Shown here in pieces: positions 22,706 to 34,281 of a stretch of 64,000 nt of DNA. Position 1 is the first letter of the stretch. Every line of letters starts with the position of its first letter. Position numbers and translations under genes: made by a program. The DNA is from Dictyophora rubrovolvata (taxonomy: Eukaryota; Basidiomycota; Agaricomycetes; Phallales; Phallaceae). Under the pieces are notes generated by a model. The model saw only the letters and a list, made by a program, of their open reading frames with translations. It made no database searches and was not told the DNA's origin. The DNA is taken from the NCBI GenBank assembly GCA_029959195.1, contig CP114124.1, positions 868,001 through 932,000 of the forward strand, written 5' to 3'.

Positions 22706-25700
22706 TCATTCCATCTTTTCCTTTGATTGCGCATTAGAACGATCGGGTACAAGAGCCGCCACAGCATCTATCTTCTTAAACTGGAATGGGAAGCGAGACG
22801 GGTACAAGAAGGGTCTCAGGTCATAGCCTATAAAAAGTCTCAATAATTTCGAAGTGAACAATCAAAGCAAGATTCAACATACGATTGTCATCTGGACTGT
22901 ATGATTCCTAAACATTCAACACTTAATCCAACGTTCACCAAAGTCAATCGTCTTAAACACGTACAGCATGATACGCAGGCGTCAAAGTAGTCATCTTATG
23001 TCTGTTCCGAGCGTACTCGAAATAGAAAAGTTTGACCTTCGTCGCAATCTACAATCGCACCGTTAGTCAACGAAACGCACCAACAAATTACAATAATGAC
23101 TCCGAACCTGTTGCGGGGAAAGGAAAGTGCCCCATTCTTGCAATAGCTTAGTGAACATGCTATAAGGCCCACATTTCTCGACCTTCCTGAGTCGACCAAA
23201 CACCGATAATTCTTCGTATGTCATACCCATATCAGCCTATGCCAAAGATTCAGCTCTTTGTCTTCTCTTCTTTGATTTGTCGTTACTTACTTCATCAGAT
23301 TGCACATAGGATTCTGTAATAGGCTCCAATTCAGCCGTCGGGACGGCGGTCAAGAAGCTAAATGGGACGAATCGCTGACACAGTAAATTAGATCAGGGAA
23401 CATATGGTGCTTACTTATTCAATATGGGCAGTTTAAATGTTTCCGAAGCATACGCAATGAACTTTTTCAAGTCTGTTTTACTGATGCCTCCGATAGGGTT
23501 TATATCCGCTGGAAATACAGAGTCGAATGCATGTCAGGTGGCAATAAAGTGATTATTTTACCAGACGAGCAATCATATTTAGTTAAATAGCCCCGTAAAC
23601 TAGTCGTGCTGATCAGTGAACAAGAAGAGTGGCGACTAAAACGGCATCACCTTTCGTCAACATTCGCACTCCCCAGTACGAGTAAGCCACCGGAACGACC
23701 ACGAACCCATGGAAGTAACTGAGCAAACATATATGCGATAACCATTCTCAGCCGAGCCTATATCAACTCAAAAACAAGCCAAAGCGAATTAGCACGAAAA
23801 AACAATTTACTTGGATATTCTGGAGAGCCAAATTCTCAGCATTGGATCCTCCATGGACTTTATACCTCGGTTTTAAGCCAGTAACAAATGAGAAAAGTTG
23901 CCGCATGGCAGTTACAACAGAGCCCATGTTCAGATCAATGTGATAACTTCCAAGTCAAGAATATAAGTCTAAAACTCACACAAAACGATCGAGTCATGCG
24001 CACCTTCCGATTGCGTCCCCAAGAAGCTTAGCTCTGCCACGTGTATCCGCGCTGGAGTTTTCAGTTTCCATATAACACGTATGAAAGATACGTTTGCAGA
24101 ACTCTCGTGGATCAGACGGAATATAACCAGAATCTTCTGGCTCTCCAGCAATCCTTCGGGCATCTTGAATGACCTGCTCGTCTTGAGAAGGAAGTTGGAT
24201 AGAAGAAAGGAATCTACGGGGAAGTCAACATACCAGCTCTGTTGGCGGCTTCAGCGACCAATCGACACATGGAATATACAATGACTGCTGTCGCACAACT
24301 GTCGATACCTCCACTCAGAGGGACAAAGTAACCTTGTGTCCGCGAACGCCTGAGATAGTCCCAAAGCCAACATGCAGGTCCCAAGCTAAAATAAGCACCT
24401 TCATCAAACTCACAAACCAGTTAACACAAAACAGCGAACTTACGCAATCTCCTCTTCGGGTGAATGATATTTAAGTTCGAACGATCTAGCCCATTGTATA
24501 TCATGAACATGCTCCAACGTGCCCGAAGATAAAGCCTTGCCAATCTGAATCCGGTGATAATGTTCTGCATTTGCAGCTTGCATATTCCGACTCATAACAG
24601 CACGATGAGCACGGATATCTTCGACGTCTATCGTTGCAGTGATTACTTCAACGTCATTGAGAGAGAATTGGGACCCTTGAGCGATTATTTTTCCATTCAT
24701 GGCAATCATGGCGCAGCCATCATAGTAAAGTCGGTCTCCGTCGCAGCCTTGTTGATTGGCATATAAGTACACGCCGCCGAGCTATGATAACGAGTTTCAT
24801 CATAATTATAATTGTACAGGTGAAGAAATTGGCCTGCCTTCAACGTAGCTTCCTTGATGAGCTCTACCCGTGTGTAAAGCTTTCGTAGTTCGTGATGGCT
24901 GCCGCTTGAGTTTGTAAAAATTTCTACACCATCTAAGCCCATAAGAATATGTGGACTACCATATTCTTAGAACCTCGATATTAATTAATAGAACAGGGAC
25001 CAAACCTTCCTGGAGTGAAGAGTTCTTCACAAAGCTCTATGCCAATGCAAGTATCCAAGGTGCTGATAACAACGTCTCCAAATGGAACAGTGGACTGCAG
25101 AAGAATGACAAAAAGAACACGTGAATATTATGCCTATGAAAGCCACCTGTTTTGTAATTTCCCGAATAATTCTGGGCAAGAAATGCTCCTCCCATTGACG
25201 ATGCTTAGCCCACGGAGTGAAATACCTCATTTCACGATAATTTCCATTATTAGCTAGCCATAGCTTCGGACGAATAAGCAAAATTTCCCCGTCATTGATG
25301 ATGACACGGCAGTTGTATATCACGCTCTTGTGGACAACCGGCCTATGGTAAAAGGTTGCAGTCAGTTCCTTTCTTACCGTGACGAAAGTTTGAGGTGCTT
25401 CCGTACATCCCAATATCACACATGATCCCTCGAGCCTCTTCAGATGCAAGAATTTTGGCTAGAATTTCCCAGGAATGCAGAACGGTGTCGCCTGAAAAGG
25501 GATATCAGATACACAAGCAAGTTCTAATGACTTGACAGAGGAGAGCCAACCTTCCAAGAAATGATCAAGACAGCCATATCCACTATCAAAATAGAGAAAA
25601 TTAGAACACAAGCAAGAAAAGAGGCGCAACTCGGACGAACGGGATTTCCAATTCCGGACCCACACGAAGAGATGCGCCTCTTTCTTTCGCAATTTTTATG

Positions 25701-25953
25701 CTTTGCATAATTCGCGCATAGTTTCCCTGTTAAAAAGGTATCAGATAAGGTTGGAATATATGTTGTGAAGAATTACTTCAAAGTCCAAGGCCCACTGGTT
25801 TAATGAGCTGCGTTATGAATGAATAGTTGCGCTCTATAGATTATGCTTTGAATTAGTAGCACTGCTTACCATCTGGAAACGCGTCAGTAGGACTGCGATA
25901 TAATATAAGATACAAAACTGGACTTGCGTAGCAAGTGTAATAAGATGACCCAT
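22706..25953 (-). CDS. QNS1: Glutamine-dependent NAD(+) synthetase Qns1
   Basis: Final step of NAD biosynthesis: a nitrilase-type glutaminase domain supplies ammonia to a C-terminal ATP-dependent synthetase. The start MGHLITLAT at 25953 is followed, after the first intron, by [20 protein letters not shown]. Glutaminase triad: Glu in VGPELEIP, Lys in [18 protein letters not shown], Cys in [15 protein letters not shown] (near 25.04 kb). Further on are [40 protein letters not shown] and the synthetase motif [17 protein letters not shown] (near 24.33 kb). The C-terminal tail [20 protein letters not shown] ends at 22706. At least a dozen exons. The first splice donor appears to be GC (GCTAC|GCAAGT) rather than GT. 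Exon 1 and its surroundings are duplicated at 54.3 kb. Confidence 0.92.
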
Positions 25954-26484
25954 GGCTGAGAAGTTGCTCTCGTGGCCGTCGTTCGTCAAAGTCGGCGGAA
26001 ACAATTGATAGGGGGTTTCGCGTTAATTTACGTAGGCAGGTGCCGGCCCGGCACCAACGTCAATCTCTCCTTGTCTTTCATACCTTCTCTTTCACCATTT
26101 TCTCTCCCACCATCCCGTCCCAAATCCTTATTAATTATTCCTTCCTTCCTTTCTCATATTATAAGACAGTATTACTAGTTAATTTCCATTTCTCGTACGG
26201 TAGCACAGTACCACTCAGTAATAATAAAGTTCGCGTCTCTCCCTGAAGGTGGCGTCCGAATCCGCCAAGCAGGAGCCCGCCCACCCGCGTTCTGAGCACG
26301 TGCACAGCTCAACCCCCAACCTACCACGGACTCCATCTCGGGGAGCGAGACGAGACAGGACGTCTCTCGGTCACAAAATCTCTTTAAAGTACTCCTAAGC
26401 AATAATTCACGGCTATGTATACAACGTATTTATATAATAAATATCCGGCGAATACAAAGTTTATATACTTCAGTTGGGTTTGTA
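25954..26484. other. QNS1-GUT1 intergenic region
   Basis: About 530 bp between the QNS1 start and the GUT1 stop, both on the minus strand. It contains pyrimidine-rich tracts (26.06-26.16 kb). The part at about 26.05-26.38 kb is absent from the duplicated arm, so it was either inserted here or lost there. No gene recognised. Confidence 0.5.
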
Positions 26485-28699
26485 TCATTCGTCGTCAGCC
26501 GTTGCCTCAGCCCAGCCCTTAGATCGTTCAACAGCACGCTGCCATCCTTTATATCTTCTTTCCCTGTCACCATCGGAAATAGATTGTTGGAAGGTCCTGC
26601 TTCCCTGAGTGTTCACTTCAGCTAAAGTCTCAGGCTTCTCAATATCCCATCCTGAAAAACCGATAGCAGCTCCAGCAAGAATAGCAGCACCCAAAGCAGT
26701 TGATCTAGATTTATAAAGTCTATCAAAAAGAAACCATAGCATCAGTTACATTGACGTACTCTCGCATTTCAGGTCTCAAAACTTCAAACCCTCCGATATC
26801 CGCCAGAATTTGCATGGCCATATCACCATTGGTCATTCCACCATCAACTTTAAGATGTTTAAGATCAACCTTGGAATCGAGCTTCATGGCTTCGAGGATA
26901 GCCCTGGTTTGGTAAGCGTTGGCTTCCAACGTGGCACGGGCGATGTGGCCAGGTTTGGTGTAAGGGCTCAAGCCTGCCGTCGTCAAATCAGGCAAAAAAA
27001 AAGACGAGAGCAAAATCGGGGCGCGCCCCCTACCTATCAATAAGCCTCCTGCTCCCGGATCCCAGTACGGTGCAAGGAGACCATTAAATGCCGTAACAAA
27101 GTAAACACCACCGGTGTCTTCAGCGGAACTAGCCTGCGTATTAATTTCTGCCGCGGAGGAAATCAGACCCATTTGGTCACGAAGCCTGGTTATTAAGGTT
27201 TTATTTGGCAATCGATCAGACGACACCAATTTACGAACCATTTAATGGCGCTGCCAGCAACCGCGACTGTAAAACAGATTGAACCAGAAGTGAATGAACA
27301 CGAAAAAAAGCTAACTTACTACTGCCCTCCAAAGCATACACTGGTTTGGCATTTTGACCCGATAAATACGCAACCTGCAGTGTCATTTGAGATCCTGATG
27401 CATCAGCTATTGAAGAGGAATATTTACGGTACTAATGAGTCCATTTTGACTTTCGACGGGTTCATGCCCAGTGGTGAACAGTAAAAATGCACCTGAAAAC
27501 TGAATTCAGGACTCGTTGTGACAATAGCAGAGAAAGTTGCTTACCAGTTCCGTAAGTACATTTAGCTTCTCCTTGTTTAAAGCATTTATTTCCTACTAAG
27601 GCGCCTTGCTGGTCACCAACAACGCCCGAAACCTTGACGCCTTTCAATGCGCCCGAATGAATTGTACCATAAATTTCAGACGAGGACACAATTTTGGGAA
27701 GAATCGAGGGTCTAAACCCGAAAAACTGTAAGAGAGGCGAAGACCATTCCAGTGAACGGAGGTTCATCAGAAGGGTACGCGAGGCATTGGTAGGATCTGT
27801 TATATGAATGCCACCGTTCACACCACCGGTAAGGTTCTAAGATTGAACTAAGCCCAACAGTCCGGAATATTGCTGAATGGAAAACAAACATAAACTATCC
27901 AAGACTCGACTGTTCCAAACGCAAGATCGTCTGTATCATGCGCTTCCTTTACTTCAGGATGATGATCGATCATCCAGCGAACTTTGACACCAGAGAAGTA
28001 CGTAGAGAGGGGCAACCCACAACTTTGGAACAAAATTGATCAGTTTACTGCTGTATGAGATATGTCCATTTGTCCATTCAAGAAACACCTACATGTCACC
28101 GAGGGCATCTTTTCCTTTCTTAAACTCATTTGGTGATACCTCAATACCCTCTTCGTTTAATTTTCTCTCGAAATGGGCGACAATTCCTTTCGTACGACTG
28201 TCGGTCCAGACGATAGCACGGCAGAGAGGTTTACCGGTCTTGCGGCTCCAGACAACAGCGGTTTCTCGTTGATTAGTGATCCCTGAATTAAAGATAATCA
28301 GAGACGTCCCACTGAAACTGAAAAGGGAAGGCTGATAAAACCTATGGTTTTGATGCTGGCTCTGTCCCAGCCTTCGTTCTCAAGCTGTTTCACGGTCTCA
28401 TCGATACATTTCTCAGCTACTTCTTGAATTTCCGCGGCGTCATGTGAATGCCAACTGATTTGTAAAATGAAAATGAGTTTTTAACGCAAGTAAATGAAAA
28501 GTAACTTACCCAGGATGCTCATAGTGCTGAGTAAATTCAAGCTGGTGTTGGCAGATGATATTGGCATATTGATCAAATACCATAAATCGCACGGATCTGA
28601 AAGAAAGACGGCTAGGACGATATTTGACAAGACGAGAAGATGTAACGCACGTTGTTCCAGCATCTAATGCACCAATGAAGTTGCCTTGTTTGAGGGACA
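26485..28699 (-). CDS. GUT1: Glycerol kinase, copy 1
   Basis: FGGY-family kinase converting glycerol and ATP to glycerol 3-phosphate. Start [17 protein letters not shown]; the first intron restores [16 protein letters not shown]. Further motifs: [207 protein letters not shown] and [20 protein letters not shown]. The C-terminus [20 protein letters not shown] ends at 26485. About ten exons with roughly 50-bp introns, all ordinary GT-AG where checked. One intron contains a perfect GGGGCGCGCCCC palindrome. Appears intact. Confidence 0.93.
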
Positions 28700-29510
28700 T
28701 GACGGATAGCAGTGAAGAAGGAAACTGAGTGTCCCATCCCAGTTCCTTTCGAGACCGTTAATATGTAATAAGAATGCTCGTAATCTATGCCCACGTGACG
28801 CACGCGAAACGCGACGCTCTGTTTGTTGTTCTGACGGTCCGGTTTGGAACTGGCTGAATAAAGTCCGAGGACCGCTTTCCCATGTCTTCCGCAGGCCAAA
28901 AGCTCCTGTTGTCCAGCTGACTTGATATGAATTCAAAGGCGGCGACAGCTTAATGAACTCTGCTACGGAAGTACATATAACAAGTCGCTGAGAGAAATAT
29001 TTTTCTTCCAACTTGGAGTTTGCGTTCGATGTTCGATTCAAGAATTTAACCCTCGTCGGAAGCTTCTAGTAGCGTGCTTCATTTTGGACTTCATCGCTCG
29101 AATTCTTATTGACGTCGTGTGAGAGTTTGAGAAGGTTTGAGACTGAACAAATTCAGGAGTAAAAGCAACCATGTGGCTGGTCCTGTGACATTGTGACCAT
29201 GTTTCTATTCTTGGTCGATTCTTTATTCTCTGCGGCATATTCGACAGCTATAAAGAATCTCAATTTCACTAGCTATCACGGTATATATTTCATCTTATCA
29301 AGTTTTCTAAGTCAGTCTTGTTCTGAAGATGTCCTTAATTGCAAATTTCGACGCCTATACTTAGCCCCCATCAGTCTGAAATTCTTGTCAGGAACGCCTG
29401 CGGTCTTTATCTTTGCGCTCAGATTTTCCCATCCGGCCAGTCTATCATCCCCTCCAGACCATCTCACCTCCATGGTTTGTGTCCACGTTTAGTGGCAAGC
29501 GGTTCAAAAC
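28700..29510. other. GUT1 copy 1 / arrestin-like divergent region
   Basis: About 810 bp between two divergent genes. The part to about 28950 is the duplicated GUT1 upstream region, also found at 51.65-51.90 kb. No gene or clear regulatory motif was recognised beyond that. Confidence 0.5.
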
Positions 29511-31256
29511 ATGAACATCGACAACTCTGTCGTGCATGATTTGCCACAATATTCCCCTGCTCTAGAGTCCCCAAAGTATTCGGCTGAACCGGGTCCTGAT
29601 GAGCGCCGCCTGCAAATTACTCGACGTGTTAGACGAGAAGAATCAGGTGTATTCGTTGAGAAGACGAAACAAATGACTATTGCGCTGACAAATCAAATTC
29701 CAGACTGTAAAGTGCCTACCTATTCGCGAGCGGGGACGGTTCAAGGAGCCATAACGTTTTTTAAACCCGACAATCTGACCCAAGTGGAAGTGAAGGTATG
29801 CATCGTATTTTTTTCCGTCTTTAACTCGACAAACTATTTTCCTATCATCCCTGCCCAGCTCTGGGGAAACATAAACATCTCCGTGGCGTCTGCCGTTATT
29901 TCTGGTGAACGAGACATCGAAATTTTTGACGACACTGAGGTTCTATACCGCAAAGATTCTACTGAAAACGACAGCAAGCGTGGGATTCTTTTTTCACGAA
30001 ATGCGTCTTCCACTCCAGTTCTTTTACCTCCAAAATTCTCAGGGCAGCAGTGTCCAGCCACCGTGGTCTTTGCTCTACAATTCCCAAACACCTATCAGCA
30101 CGAAGGAATTGTCCGGGCGTTGCCGCCGTCATTTGACGCACAATTTGGTATAATCCCAGGTAAGTATTAATCACTGTACAGACTTTGTATAACTTTAATA
30201 TCTCGTATAGGAATAGCTTTGCATATAGCATACGCCTTGAAGGTAACGACAGTTAGAAGATCCTCATTGGGTGATAAACGATCAACGTAAAGTCGTGTGA
30301 CTCGTCAAAGTTTACTAAATCTCATCTACAGTCAAATAGGACGTCCATCTATTTGGAGTATAGTCCCCGTTCCCGACCCACACAGCCTTCTCTACCTTTG
30401 TCTATGACATTTTTATCGTCGCTAAAGTTAACTCCTGAAGAATGGGAATTACATGAAGACCAAACGCAACTTAAACAAGGTGTTAGCGAAAAGATTCCTC
30501 AATTATATTTTGCTGTAAACATAACTTTACTTCATTCACCTATCAACTCTTCCTGATATCGCTATGACTTATAGCTAGCTATCCCAAAATCTCGAATATT
30601 CCCATTAACTCAACCAGTACCATTCCATCTACAACTTCTGAGTTTATCCAACGAATTGCTGGCTCCATATGAGCTCGCAGTATCTCCAGGACCCAAGAAA
30701 ATCAAACAAGAAACTTCGATTCGTGGTCCGACCAACCACTCCTTAAGCGAGGTAGGACTCTCGAAAAACTTCGGCAGTAGTTTGGCTACTAGTAATTCCT
30801 GGAGCCGCGTCAAAGCACGTATATCCGTCTCAATCGAACGTAGTGTCTCGACCGAAACGCGTGGAGAGTGGGTTACAACAAAACAAACACTCACAGCCCA
30901 ACAACTGGTGCCCTCATCAGATATCGTGTCACTAAATAAAGACTTTCGGATGAAATGTCTAGCCTGGGACGGTCAGCTTCGATTCAAAGACGATTGTCAC
31001 TGTGGCTCCTTTTTTGGACCTGGATTCAGAGTAAAGGTCAGGAATGATTATTCGGTTGTTGTTTGTTCAACTTTGACTCTACGAAAATCAGGATTTTCTA
31101 CTTTTAACCATATACCCGCCCGATCCCGAAAGTTCCCCATTACGACCACTGTTTTATTCGATCCCCGTTCGATTATCTACTGATCCTTATACTGATGAGA
31201 TCATAGCCGGTATGGAAGTGATTCAATCAGCACCGCCTATGCAAGCTCGTTCGTAG
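29511..31256 (+). CDS. Arrestin-like domain protein
   Basis: Resembles basidiomycete arrestin-like (beta-sandwich) proteins of unknown role; in fungi such proteins often recruit ubiquitin ligases to membrane transporters. Start MNIDNSVVHDLPQYSPALES. The N-terminal half has strand-rich stretches (YSRAGTVQGAITFFKPDNLT, VEVKLWGNINISVASAV). The centre has FALQFPNTYQHEGIVRALPP and FDAQFGIIPGIALHIAYAL, an arrestin-fold pattern. The next exons include SIYLEYSPRSRP, then IPQLYFAVN and RIFPLTQPVPFHLQLLSLSN. The last intron (about 31035-31090) joins GFRVK to DFLLLTIYPPDPESSPLR and ends MEVIQSAPPMQARS with a stop at 31254-31256. About six exons. The family is inferred from pattern only. Confidence 0.6.
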
Positions 31257-31429
31257 CTTTCTGACCTCGATACATATTCACCTGATGGCGACTAATATGA
31301 ATATTGCTATTTTCTTGCTCCCATTTGTATATTTACCATGCTTTCCGGCATCATGCTGTCTCCCGAGTCATTATATACCTCATTCTGTTAATGGGTTGAA
31401 TTGATTGAATTACAGCAGTTTGCATTACA

Positions 31430-33025
31430 TATAATAAGTAAGGCCGGGGCCAAAATTTCAAGCATATTCGTCAAAATCTTGCGAACGCATGTCGCAAAAT
31501 CCAACAGTGGTCTGATCAGGCCTTCAGGCTCGGTCAGGAAGGGGTATTCTTGGGCTGATCAGGCCGAAGACTTAGATCCGGAAGGAGGCCAGACTGATCA
31601 GGATGGGGCTGCAAGTATCAGGATTCATATGCATAGGTGTCAAGATCCGAAATCATTTGAGATCGAGAAATCGAGTGAAACGAGGAATCTGGCTTCAACT
31701 TGTGTGTTGCACTGTCACGCTCCGCGTGCCCCGCAGTCCAAACCCGGACTACTCCGAACTCCGTACTACAAACCCCGCCCTTCCCCCTTAACTCCGAGAC
31801 CCGTACTCTCGTCCGTACCCCGTATCAAAGACTTTCCTTATGGGGAAGTCTATCCCGGTGTAATGATCCGAAGATAATAGCTAAAGAATATTTGCTCACT
31901 ACATGTACTCAACACGAGTGATATAATATTAGCATACCTAAAGAATATTTGCTAGGTACAGTAATTAATAATAGAAAGAGAAACTAAACTATAAAAGGAA
32001 CGTACCTCACTATGTGTACTCAATAATGAAATCCGTAAGGCTAGCAGGTACAAGATCATGAGATCCCTCTCTAGATGATAGTAGGGAGCAGTGTAGAGGG
32101 TATTAACCGGTGTATAGAACTAGGTTTACAGACAGCTATCTACAGTTGTACTAAAGCTAGTTATATACTATCTACTGGGGTCTGTGCGTGGGTGACTATA
32201 TACCAGAATATTCCATAAGGAGGTCCAGTATTGGACCTACATTGACCGCTGTGTAGTATACTACCGAATGCCTATCTAATCAGATCACGTGAAAACCAAC
32301 ACTCAACACGAGTGAGGAAATAGGCGCAGTGTTACGTACAGTGGCCCGAAGCTATTCCGGATAGTTCCGAAGAAGTCCAGACCACGGGGTCAGACGGGAG
32401 ATGGAGTACTGAAGTACGGGGTGAGGGACTTGGCTTCAACTTATATGTTGCACCCACTCGCCCAGCTTACGATATCCCTCGATTTCGGAATACGAGGAAG
32501 TACGCAAGTACGTACAAGTCCGACGACGTGTGATACGACGATGGAGTACAAGTCCACGTTGTCGAAGACGATGTGAACGATAAGTACGAGTTGACTCGAA
32601 TGTTAAGTCCAAGCCAAACTACGCAATACGGATTAAGAGTACGAGACGGACTAGAGATGAGAGAGTAACTGATTAAACTGATTATATTCAGACTGAGGAT
32701 CCACAGCTGAGGGAGCTGGGGTTTAAATGCAGGAGGGAGCGGAACTACATAAATGGGGATAATGACAAATAAGGGAAAGTGGGAATTGACTAGTGCAAGC
32801 CAAGATGACAACCAGGTACCTTATTACTAAGCAAGCAGAATACACATCCCCTTAAGGAAGATGTCTGATATGGAGTACAGATGGAGTACGGATGGAGTAC
32901 GGGTCTCGGAGTTAAGAGGAAATACGGGGTATGTAGTATGGGATTCGGGATAGTCCGGGTTTGGACTCTGGGGCACGCAGTGCGTGTATGTAACTATATA
33001 CACTGTGATGCAGTCACAGTGTGAC
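31430..33025. repeat. Mosaic of unclassified repeat fragments
   Basis: No host gene is visible. Seen: an inverted repeat of about 110 bp (31723-31835 against 32870-32985, sharing the AGTCCAAACCCGGACTA-type core); short direct repeats of AAAGAATATTTGCT (31.88 and 31.94 kb); a 15-bp direct repeat ACTCAACACGAGTGA at 31907 and 32301; and many GGAGTAC/GTACTCC words. It looks like a graveyard of LTR fragments at the left edge of the transposon island. Confidence 0.6.
32444..32865 (+). mobile_element. LTR-like fragment starting TGTTGCACCC
   Basis: Begins TGTTGCACCC after the word GGCTTCAACTTATA. Its middle resembles the 37459-37947 insertion (GATT...CAGA-CTGAGGA, then a TTTAAA or TTTATA box followed by a G-rich stretch), so it may be a diverged LTR of the same family. 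The right end and any target duplication are unclear. Fossil. Confidence 0.35.
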
Positions 33026-33610
33026 TGTAACTCAACAATAGCTATATGTCATAGCTAAATATATAATCAGAAAACTATGAAGATATTTGATTGAGGTTGT
33101 CTAGTCTCCATGGAGCGGGTCCTGGTGCTGATTTTGTGAAGAGGAAGTTGTCAGGGCTACTCACTCAGACTAGAGGGAGGGGATCCTAAGCAAAATGTAT
33201 TTTGGAAAAATACTAACTCACCTAGAGGGAGGGGATCCTAAGAGAACAAACTTAGGGATCCTTCCTCTAGGGCTACTAACTATATACTATGAAAAAACGG
33301 TGAAGGCCATATGCAGCCTTCGGTTCATGGACTGGGCGCGGATACGCACCGGTCCTGGATCTTTAGCTGGGGCCTAGGCCGTGGCTCTGATGGGAACGGG
33401 CGCTCAGTACCCGTTGGAGGGAAAGAAGGGAATATGGAAGGAAGGGGGAATGCAGGAGATGGGATAAAATATGAGAAATAAGGAAATGAATAAGATAAAC
33501 CAGAACCGAAGATAAACGAAGGAAAATAAGGGGACGAAGCTAGCATACCCTGACAGAAGTAGTGGATAATATAGTGAGTGTGTGAGTGTGGATCTGTCAT
33601 GAGCTGATGT
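33026..33610 (-). mobile_element. Fragment of a TGT...ACA two-ORF element (terminal part)
   Basis: 33026-33149 and 33556-33610 match the ORF-distal end of the family described at 38238-40884 (TGTAAC start, TATGTCAT, then GGGTCCTGGTGCTG). The two parts are separated by a solo LTR. Only the end of the element is present. Fossil, heavily truncated. Confidence 0.65.
33150..33555 (-). mobile_element. Solo LTR of the Ty3/gypsy family
   Basis: 406 bp in reverse orientation, bounded by TGTCAGGG and CCCTGACA and flanked by the 5-bp target duplication GAAGT (33145-33149 and 33556-33560). Same family as the LTRs at 33872, 42164 and 48295. It interrupts the older element fragment at 33026-33610. Confidence 0.93.
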
Positions 33611-33871
33611 TGCACACCAAAATCTATATTTGGCAAAAATTAGGGTAAACATTCCGAAGATTCCCTAATCCCATGATATGTCCCTCGGAGCTTGAATTCA
33701 CCTTTGCAACTACTCAAAACCTATGTCCAAACATTTTTTTATCCCAAAAATGTTGATACAAAAGATATGTCCTCACTCCAAATTCACTCTTCTTGTTCCC
33801 TGCCATCCCTTCATGCTCCTTCTATCAATGACTCTGATTGTTTTCATTTTGTCCCTCCTACTCCTGATATC
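33611..33871 (+). mobile_element. Truncated two-ORF element, ORF-proximal end
   Basis: Begins TGTTGCACACCAAAATC and runs, on the plus strand, through the leader and the first codons of ORF1 (MSSLQIHSSCSLPSLHAPS). It is cut off where the chromovirus LTR begins at 33872. Its orientation is opposite to the three longer copies downstream. Fossil fragment. Confidence 0.8.
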
Positions 33872-34268
33872 TGTCAGGGTATGCTAGCATTGTCCCCTTC
33901 TTTCCCTCTGTTTATCTTCAGTTCTGGTCTATTTTATTCATTTCCATATTTTATCCCATCTCTTGCTTTCCCCTTTCCTTCTGTATTCCCATTTTTCCCT
34001 TCAATGGGCGCTGAGTGCCTGTTCCCATCAGCGCCATGGCCTAGGCCCCGGCTAAAAGTCCGGGACCAGCGTGTATCCACACCCAGTCCATGAACCGAGG
34101 GCCACATATGACCTTCGCTGTTTTTTATAGTATATAGTTAGTAGCCCTAGAGGAGGGATCCCTAAGTTTGTTCTCTTAGGATCCCCTCCCTCTAGGTGAG
34201 TTAGTATTTTTCCAAAATACATTTTGCTTAGGATTCCCTCCCTCTAGTCTGAGTGAGTAGCCCTGACA
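33872..34268 (+). repeat. 5' LTR of the chromovirus
   Basis: 397 bp, TGTCAGGG...CCCTGACA. It contains a TATA-like TATATAG (34131-34137), a near-perfect hairpin (34146-34195) and, 33 bp after the TATA box, the likely transcript start AAGTTTGTTCT (34164-34174). That 11-mer is the exact complement of the sequence just downstream of the LTR (34271-34281). Confidence 0.9.
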
Positions 34269-34270
34269 GT

Positions 34271-34281
34271 AGAACAAACTT
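34271..34281 (+). promoter_or_regulatory. Predicted self-priming primer-binding site
   Basis: AGAACAAACTT lies two bases after the 5' LTR and is the reverse complement of AAGTTTGTTCT at the predicted 5' end of the transcript. In Tf1/sushi-type elements the RNA's own first 11 nt prime reverse transcription this way, instead of a tRNA. The match length and position fit; no tRNA-complementary site was seen. Confidence 0.75.

Larger units (their letters stand above)
25815..28950. repeat. Inverted segmental duplication, arm 1 (GUT1 locus)
   Basis: This stretch reads as the reverse complement of 51653-54465. It covers the QNS1 first exon and intron, the whole glycerol kinase gene and about 250 bp of its upstream DNA. 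By eye the coding exons are nearly identical and the flanks differ at scattered sites. Roughly 300 bp near 26.05-26.38 kb in this arm has no counterpart in the other. Confidence 0.93.

Noticed and set aside
29193-29492. Possible extra gene upstream of the arrestin-like gene
   Set aside because: The frame is hydrophobic but has no convincing start, splice pattern or family; it may be 5' leader sequence.
32467-32811. 114-residue minus-strand frame in the repeat mosaic
   Set aside because: It lies inside an LTR-like sequence, is rich in Ser, Leu and Pro, and has no family resemblance.
33325-34093. Open frames inside the LTRs (for example 33325-33636 minus, 33692-34093 plus)
   Set aside because: They run across LTR borders, recur in every LTR copy in several frames and look like low-complexity by-products (Phe/Ser/Pro-rich), not genes.
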